A DNA stretch of 11,224 nucleotides from Gammaproteobacteria bacterium. Its GTDB lineage: Bacteria > Pseudomonadota > Gammaproteobacteria > Pseudomonadales > Litorivicinaceae. The stretch is from the NCBI GenBank assembly GCA_002717305.1, contig PBDH01000016.1:9045-20268 (forward strand), written 5' to 3'. The notes beneath the pieces were generated by a model. It had not been told where the DNA came from, ran no database searches, and was given only the letters and a program-made list of their open reading frames with translations. A program made the position numbers and the translations under genes. Positions 7,401-11,224 of this stretch are shown here, piece by piece. Each line of letters starts with the position of its first letter. Position 1 is the first letter of the stretch.

Positions 7401-7552
7401 GCAACTGTAATAACTATCCAATTAAAGTTAATCGTTGGATCTTGCTGGCGAGGTAGTGACCAATAGGCGAGAACACCCATAGCCAAGACTAAAATAAAAG
7501 TGAGGTTTGTCAGTACTTTGTTGCCGATCAGTAATCGTGCAAATCCGATCAT
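4469..7552 (-). CDS. RND-family efflux permease (AcrB-like subunit)
   Basis: Inner-membrane proton-driven pump subunit that exports drugs, lipids or other toxic compounds through a tripartite complex. The 1027 residues match the family length (about 1010-1050). Layout is typical: helix 1 near residues 10-30, a large periplasmic loop, a helix bundle from about 335, a second periplasmic loop, and a final bundle ending in L-F-V-V-P-I-L-Y-Y. The helix-4 motif G-M-L-V-D-D-A-V-V-V-V-E retains the paired proton-relay aspartates D401 and D402. In helix 10 the position of AcrB Lys940 is V926 (G-I-A-V-N-S-A-I-V-L-I-S), as in RND branches outside the classical AcrB type, so the substrate should not be assumed to be drugs. 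The ATG overlaps the adaptor's stop (ATGA), a coupled pair. No outer-membrane channel gene is present. Confidence 0.95.
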   Translation of the reverse strand: MIGFARLLIGNKVLTNLTFILVLAMGVLAYWSLPRQQDPTINFNWIVITVAWPGSAALDVESRITDPIEEAIQRVDNLDFVSSYSREGLASILVRFEDIAESVFERRLGDLRREVNAAEGSFPEEAGQPIFIEITSSNAFPAATIALVGSGDDDSLREQAVLIEKELERRELIDRIDSQGMADPEIRIEFDATQLAALGLAPSDVATTVQTYFQDLAAVELDVAGSNWLVRLKGKSTDAFDLNRFPILGRDGSLRIGDVARVTRTQAERSELVRYRGSPAVLLAVMKAEGANTLELVDELKAYISTRNELESVTGTKLILIDDQTIPTRKALTIMQNNALIGLILVLIVAWIFLGIKIAVLTAIGIPFILAGTFWILQGMGQTLNVTVLLGVVIALGMLVDDAVVVVEAIYYRIERGFSSIDAVIDALAETAAPVTAAVLTTVAAFMPLMLLPGILGKFMMVIPLVVSIALLISLVEAFWMLPSHVIGSGVTMDRVGRIQRFRTRLNRGIRHIYIHLLVRAMRRPIVTLAISGIALSGAVGLLTSGKIRADFFASDPIRVFYVNVETESGTQLERTLDLALEVEQVVRSNLRTNEARGIVTYAGQQFTETEPLRGSHRGQVLVGLNPDGREVSEIVEGMREAVLQVPGPSNVTFLELAGGPPAAKPISIKVRGSEFAELRSAANKVRSILGQTPGIKDIVDDAQDGRLALQLKLEPDQVARSGISPEIIARNIRILVDGEIVRSVQDQGETVDIRVVAADGQFSSPSKLLAVQLPTVSGEMVSLSELVDAERVPALATIRHYNFRRTITVEADINSELTDTVSANQAVIEAWTQLQSSYPNVNLDFSGELDDIQESLDSIGILFLFGIGVMYLILGTQFRSYGQPLLILVTVPLAFTGVVLGLFVTGNPLSLYTLYGVVALSGIAVNSAIVLISAANDRLTSGMSLKHATLYAGRRRVVPVVITVMTTIAGLFSLAAGLGGSSLIWGPVATAIVWGLGFSSILTLFVVPILYYLTGKKRERRLNPKA

Positions 7553-8547
7553 TGACGAATCACCAACTGATCCCCTTCACGGGCCTTGAAGCGACCCTCC
7601 TCTATCAAAAGGGTCCCCGGGTCAAGATCTGTCACATCTACTGGTTGGCCAAGTGTCGCGTTTGTTCGTGCTATAAATTTGGCTCGTCCACTGTTAGCGA
7701 TCATGATTCCATAGATGCGGTCTCGCTCCACTAGGAAATCTGCCGGAAGCACCATCTTTTTCGAGCGTATTCGAAGCACGCCGGGTACACCGGGATCTAT
7801 AGTTTCAACCGACTTAAACCGAAGTAATCGCGTGCCAGTTCCTGTATCTACTGCACCACTCTCGGCGAGTATTTGCACAGGGATTTCCCGATCCTGCACA
7901 ATGAATGAAACGTTCTTTTGGATATCGGCTGCAGAGTCAAACGGAATTCGCGCTCTGATATCGAAGGCTTTCGATACGATTTCGAGGATAGGGCTGCCAA
8001 CAGAAACTCGTGTCCCTACAGATGCGAGCTGCTCAACGATAATCGCGTCGAACGGCGCCTTTACTTTGCATTTGGAGACCTGCAAGTTGGTTTCCTTCAA
8101 CGCAAGACGTTTTGACGCTAAACTTATGATCGCCTGTTGTAGTTCTGTGGCACGGGTATCTTTAAGTTCTTCACTAGCAATGTTGGTCTCTGCCAGCTTA
8201 GCGATACGAGCTGCTTGCCGCTCGCTAAATTTTAATTGCACATCAGCTTGCTTAACCTCCTGAGCGGCGAGGTCTCGGCGTAGCTTGGTATCTCTGCAGT
8301 CAAGCCGAATTATGGTTGATCCCTTTGCTACCTCATCACCGGGACGCAGACTAATCGCGGTGATTTCTGCAGAAATAGCAGCCGCCAGCAGACTCCTCTC
8401 GATGGGCACAACGTTCGCAGGAAAATCAGAAGCGATATTTTTCTGCAGCTCGCCTAAAGCCGTGACGGTCACATACACGTCTTCCGACGCGACTGCTGGA
8501 ACGACAAAACAAAGAGAAACTAAAAATAACTTAAGCAACCGCATCAT
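7549..8547 (-). CDS. Periplasmic adaptor (membrane fusion protein, HlyD/AcrA family) of the RND pump
   Basis: Adaptor bridging the inner-membrane RND permease and an outer-membrane channel. After a signal peptide (M-R-L-L-K-L-F-L-V core, cleavage near A-V-A-S) come the first lipoyl half (L-R-P-G-D-E-V-A-K-G), an alpha-helical hairpin rich in A, Q, K and E of about 80 residues, the second lipoyl half (V-K-A-P-F-D-A-I-I to V-G-S-P-I-L-E-I), and a beta-barrel and membrane-proximal part. There is no lipobox cysteine, so it is probably held by its uncleaved or processed signal rather than lipidated. The frame extends to a TTG at 8565, but the ATG at 8545-8547 is the better start: GGAGAAAGG ends 7 bases before it and the signal peptide then begins properly. 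The short hairpin and total length of about 330 residues make it somewhat small for the family. Its stop overlaps the RND start. Confidence 0.9.
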   Translation of the reverse strand: MMRLLKLFLVSLCFVVPAVASEDVYVTVTALGELQKNIASDFPANVVPIERSLLAAAISAEITAISLRPGDEVAKGSTIIRLDCRDTKLRRDLAAQEVKQADVQLKFSERQAARIAKLAETNIASEELKDTRATELQQAIISLASKRLALKETNLQVSKCKVKAPFDAIIVEQLASVGTRVSVGSPILEIVSKAFDIRARIPFDSAADIQKNVSFIVQDREIPVQILAESGAVDTGTGTRLLRFKSVETIDPGVPGVLRIRSKKMVLPADFLVERDRIYGIMIANSGRAKFIARTNATLGQPVDVTDLDPGTLLIEEGRFKAREGDQLVIRQ

Positions 8548-8574
8548 AAAGACGCCTTTCTCCAATGTCGCATA

Positions 8575-9213
8575 CTAGGGGGACCGACGCACGCGAGCCC
8601 AAGTCTTATCGTTAAATCGAAAGTCTAAACGATCATGCAACCGCGACGAACGACCCTGCCAAAATTCGATTCGGGTGGCGCGGACCATATACCCGCCCCA
8701 ATGACTGGGTCTTGGAGCGGCAGTCGGATATTGATCCTCAAGCTGACTCATTTTTTTTGTAAGTACATCATGCGAATCAATAATCTCAGATTGTCGGCTA
8801 GCCCAAGCACCCAACCGCGAACCCCTCGGTCGTTCTTGGAAATAGGCATCATTTTCTTCGCCTGAGAGTTTTTCAACATCGCCCTCAATACGGACCTGAC
8901 GTTCAAGCTGATCCCACCAAAACACAAGCGCGGCTTTGGGAGACGCCCTAAGTTCCTCACCTTTATGACTCGAGTAATTGGTATAAAACTTAAAGTCACG
9001 ACCTTCCTGTCCTTTCAGCAGGACAATTCGCGCGTGAGGATTACCCACACTGTCTACGGTCGCCAAAGTCATCGCATTAGGTTCCAGCTGTGTTGTATTT
9101 TTTGCATCTGCAAGCCATCGGACAAACAGAGCAATTGGGTCCGATCCAGCATCATCTTCATTTAACTGTCCGATCTGATAATCCCGACGTAGTTCTTCCA
9201 AATCACGACTCAT
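8575..9213 (-). CDS. pdxH: Pyridoxamine/pyridoxine 5'-phosphate oxidase
   Basis: FMN enzyme that oxidises pyridoxine or pyridoxamine 5'-phosphate to pyridoxal 5'-phosphate, the last step of vitamin B6 cofactor synthesis and of salvage. About 212 residues, the standard length. Clear landmarks are the FMN-binding R-I-V-L-L-K-G near residue 63, F-Y-T-N-Y-S-S-H-K-G near 76-85, the W-W-D-Q-L-E-R-Q-V-R-I-E-G block, G-S-R-L-G-A-W-A-S-R-Q-S, and the C-terminal substrate-binding R-L-H-D-R near 191-195, equivalent to Arg197 and His199 of the E. coli enzyme. The frame can begin at a TTG one codon upstream, but the ATG at 9211-9213 has GGAG 7 bases before it. The start lies inside the end of radA (11-base overlap), so the two are probably coupled. 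The adaptor gene follows after 27 bases. Confidence 0.97.
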   Translation of the reverse strand: MSRDLEELRRDYQIGQLNEDDAGSDPIALFVRWLADAKNTTQLEPNAMTLATVDSVGNPHARIVLLKGQEGRDFKFYTNYSSHKGEELRASPKAALVFWWDQLERQVRIEGDVEKLSGEENDAYFQERPRGSRLGAWASRQSEIIDSHDVLTKKMSQLEDQYPTAAPRPSHWGGYMVRATRIEFWQGRSSRLHDRLDFRFNDKTWARVRRSP

Positions 9214-10567
9214 CAAATAACTCCAAAACGTCGCTGATACGTTCCACTCGATACACCTCGATTCCGGTTACTGCCTTCTTCGGTGCGTTTGCTGACGGCA
9301 CGATTGCCTTCTTGAAGCCATGTTTTGCGGCTTCTCGGATTCGCTCTTGTCCGGAGGCTACGGGACGAACCTCACCGGACAAGCCGACCTCCCCAAACAC
9401 TACCCATTCTTTAGGGATCACACTTCCTTGGAAACTAGAGATGCATGCAAGGAGTACTCCAAGATCTGCTCCGGTTTCAGTGACCTTGACACCACCAACC
9501 GCATTTAGGAAGACATCTTGATCCCCGAGTTGTAAATGGCCATGACGGTGCAGAATTGCAAGTAACATAGCGAGGCGTTGGCCATCAAGACCTACGACTA
9601 TGCGCTTTGGGGAACCACTTAAACTAGCATCCACCAACGCTTGGACCTCAACCAATAAAGGTCGAGTGCCCTGCCAGGTGCAGATCACTGCCGAACCTGA
9701 CGCTAAATTGTCTGGACGACTTAAAAAAATAGCAGATGGATTTTTTACTTCCCGAAGACCAGTTTCTGTCATAGCAAAAACGCCAAGCTCTCCCACAGAT
9801 CCAAACCGATTCTTTTGCGCGCGCAATGTTCTAAACCGACCTGCGTTGTCCCCCTCCAAGAGAAGAGAGGCATCCACAATGTGTTCAAGAACCTTCGGGC
9901 CCGCCAATGCGCCCTCCTTCGTGACGTGGCCCACAAGCAGGACAATCACACCCCTCGCTTTCGCAAGACGGGTCAACTTAGCCGCGGACTCTCGAACTTG
10001 GCCAACACTTCCTGGCGCTCCAGCTAATGACTCTACCTGCATGACTTGAACGGAATCGACTACCAGTAACGCTGGTTTTAGTTGATCGACGATAGCGGAA
10101 ACGGCCTCTACTCGTGTTTCAGAAACACACTCAAGGTGATCTGCAACCAAACCCAAGCGCTGTGCCCGGAGCCCAATTTGTTCAAGTGATTCCTCTCCGG
10201 TCACATATAGACAAGGCTTCTGTGATGAAAGCTGGGTCGTAACCTGCAAAAGTAACGTACTTTTTCCAGCGCCGGGGGCGCCACCAACCAAAATCACCGA
10301 CCCCGGTACGAAGCCACCGCCTAAAACACGATCAAATTCTGTATATCCTGAGCCTAGTCGCTCCAGCCTTTCCGGTTTGATTGCTGATAACTTGGCCCTT
10401 TCTGCAACAGCGGCTGCATATCCGTGAGGTTTTCCTCGCGATGACTCGGGCGCTTGAACACACTCGATCAATGTATTCCAAGCCTCGCAACCTGGGCATT
10501 GTCCTGCCCACTGTGGCGAAGTTGCGCCACACTCCTGACATTGATAGATGGATTTTACTTTGGCCAC
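9203..10567 (-). CDS. radA: DNA repair protein RadA (Sms)
   Basis: RecA-like, DnaB-type branch-migration helicase that processes recombination intermediates and helps restart stalled forks. Domains in order: a C4 zinc finger (C10, C13, C24, C27); the ATPase core with Walker A G-G-A-P-G-A-G-K-S-T at 95-104 (many homologues have G-D-P-G-I-G) and a hydrophobic Walker B strand ending L-L-V-V-D-S; the RadA signature K-N-R-F-G near 252-256; and a Lon-protease-like C-terminal domain. The full 454 residues match the family. The start codon is GTG (10565-10567), with GGGAG 6 bases before it. It heads a tight minus-strand run with pdxH, the adaptor and the RND pump. A 7-bp inverted repeat overlaps its ribosome site, and the remains of a regulator gene lie 35 bases upstream. 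Confidence 0.97.
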   Translation of the reverse strand: MAKVKSIYQCQECGATSPQWAGQCPGCEAWNTLIECVQAPESSRGKPHGYAAAVAERAKLSAIKPERLERLGSGYTEFDRVLGGGFVPGSVILVGGAPGAGKSTLLLQVTTQLSSQKPCLYVTGEESLEQIGLRAQRLGLVADHLECVSETRVEAVSAIVDQLKPALLVVDSVQVMQVESLAGAPGSVGQVRESAAKLTRLAKARGVIVLLVGHVTKEGALAGPKVLEHIVDASLLLEGDNAGRFRTLRAQKNRFGSVGELGVFAMTETGLREVKNPSAIFLSRPDNLASGSAVICTWQGTRPLLVEVQALVDASLSGSPKRIVVGLDGQRLAMLLAILHRHGHLQLGDQDVFLNAVGGVKVTETGADLGVLLACISSFQGSVIPKEWVVFGEVGLSGEVRPVASGQERIREAAKHGFKKAIVPSANAPKKAVTGIEVYRVERISDVLELFDES

Positions 10568-10568
10568 G

Positions 10569-10599
10569 CTGGTCTCCCGTTACATACAGGATAGACCAG
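10569..10599 (-). promoter_or_regulatory. Inverted repeat over the radA ribosome-binding site
   Basis: Perfect 7-bp arms, CTGGTCT (10593-10599 on the minus strand) and AGACCAG (10569-10575), flank 17 bases directly upstream of the GTG start of radA. The second arm takes in the end of the GGGAGA ribosome site. In RNA it could fold into a hairpin hiding that site; in DNA it could be an operator for a dimeric regulator. Which of these, if either, is functional cannot be told from sequence. Confidence 0.35.
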
Positions 10600-10602
10600 T
10601 TT

Positions 10603-11224
10603 TTAACCAACAGCCCGTTCTGAAAGACCCGATATAAGATTTTTAAATTTCCGATCCGCATGAAGAGCCGTCTGGATAGACTCTCCCAGAACTTTTTGAA
10701 TCACCTGACAAACAAGTCGATTGGTGAAGCGAGACATTGTTTTAGTCGAACAAAAAAAATCAAATCTAATGTACCGTGACAAGTGCACGCAAGAGCTGAT
10801 CTGGTTCTTGCTGTCGCGAGGAGATTTGCTCCGCACTCGTTAGCAAGCAGTGCCAATTAGTTCATGGGCGCAGTTTGGCCATTAGTGCACAGAAAAAAAT
10901 CATTCGATAATGCCGCATTCGCCCTGAGCTCCTGCATAGCAGTATCAGTATGGACAACTACTGCCATCGGGGCACCAATAAATAACTTTTGAGCTCCACC
11001 AGCCAAACCAGACATCAGTGCAAGCCTCTAAATCAGTATTTGGCTAAAATTTTGAATTTAACTAGCCACGGCTGTCCAATTATGCTCAGACAAGTGAGTG
11101 CGTGCCCGAGCAACGCGAGGTAGAGCGGTCTCGAACATTTTGTCGGCCAGCTGTAAATTAGGATCAGTATGCTACAGACTTCGGGCTACGGGCTTCAAAA
11201 TTTGCTGGATTGACCAACGTCCGG
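10603..11224 (-). pseudogene. Decayed RpiR-family (HTH plus SIS domain) transcription regulator, 5' end beyond the window
   Basis: One minus-strand frame can be read from 11222 to about 10755 with four internal stops: TAG at 11172-11174, TAA at 11058-11060, TAG at 11028-11030 and TAA at 10857-10859. Read through them, it resembles an RpiR regulator: a linker with L-A-D-K-M-F-E, a first SIS strand ending S-G-L-A, the V-V-V-H-T-D-T-A-M-Q segment, then N-G-Q-T-A-P-M-N, stop, L-A-L-L-A-N-E-C-G-A-N-L-L-A, matching the SIS pattern S-G-x-T followed by a helix and G-A. At a run of eight T (minus strand, 10752-10759) the frame shifts, and the C-terminal helices (S-R-F-T-N-R-L-V-C-Q to S-E-R-A-V-G) continue to TAA at 10603-10605. 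Intact members control sugar and sugar-phosphate genes. The assignment comes from motif comparison by eye and is moderately confident; two ATG-initiated fragments (10857-11015 and 10603-10737) might still be translated. Confidence 0.55.

Noticed and set aside
7715..8263. 182-codon ORF on the plus strand
   Set aside because: It lies wholly antisense to the well-supported adaptor gene. Its composition (runs of S, T, R) is that of a complementary-strand shadow, and it has no recognisable domain.
9600..10049. 149-codon ORF on the plus strand
   Set aside because: It is antisense to the conserved ATPase and C-terminal domains of radA, and low-complexity shadow sequence.
10603..10836. 77-codon ORF on the minus strand as an independent gene
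   Set aside because: The first half is in a different frame from the SIS-like sequence and resembles nothing, and there is no ribosome site. Only the last 45 or so codons look protein-like, and they fit the C-terminus of the decayed regulator.
10857..11015. 52-codon ORF as an intact small protein or a tripartite-carboxylate receptor fragment
   Set aside because: The same frame continues with SIS-like sequence on both sides of its stops, so a regulator remnant explains it better than a separate gene.

Overview
The window looks like chromosomal DNA of a Gammaproteobacterium of middling GC content (composition judged by eye, not computed). This rests on family resemblance of radA, pdxH, the IbpA-like Hsp20 and the RND pump; I cannot name the genus. 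No rRNA, tRNA, insertion sequence, phage gene or CRISPR array was seen.

Layout. (1) Positions 1-1919, plus strand: a secreted ThiY/Thi5 (NMT1)-like substrate-binding protein followed 8 bases later by an AEC-family permease, apparently one transcript that starts before the window. (2) Positions 1916-3432, minus strand: a glycerate 2-kinase of the MOFRL (GckA/TtuD) type. Its TTG start overlaps the stop of a small two-helix membrane protein, and its stop codon overlaps the stop of the convergent AEC gene. (3) Positions 3433-3920: about 490 bases without a large gene. They hold a convincing 30-residue membrane microprotein with a strong Shine-Dalgarno and an extended -10 box, a weaker 28-residue ORF, and the hairpin terminator of the next gene. 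(4) Positions 3921-4473: an Hsp20 chaperone whose heat-shock-like promoter is embedded in the 3' end of the RND gene, with a possible RNA thermometer over its start. (5) Positions 4469-10567, minus strand: a tight cluster radA - pdxH - periplasmic adaptor - RND pump, with overlapping or nearly abutting genes, so a DNA-repair gene and a vitamin B6 gene head an efflux transcript. A 7-bp inverted repeat covers the radA ribosome-binding site. (6) Positions 10603-11224, minus strand: no intact gene. I read it as a decayed RpiR-family (SIS-domain) regulator gene with four in-frame stops and a frameshift at a run of eight T.

How the genes work together: the RND permease and its adaptor form two thirds of a tripartite efflux pump and need an outer-membrane channel encoded elsewhere. 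PdxH makes pyridoxal phosphate, and RadA processes recombination intermediates; neither has an obvious functional tie to the pump beyond co-transcription. The glycerate kinase feeds 2-phosphoglycerate into central metabolism. I found no clear new multi-gene system. The least ordinary items are the 30-residue microprotein, the regulator pseudogene, and the regulatory structures at hsp20 and radA.
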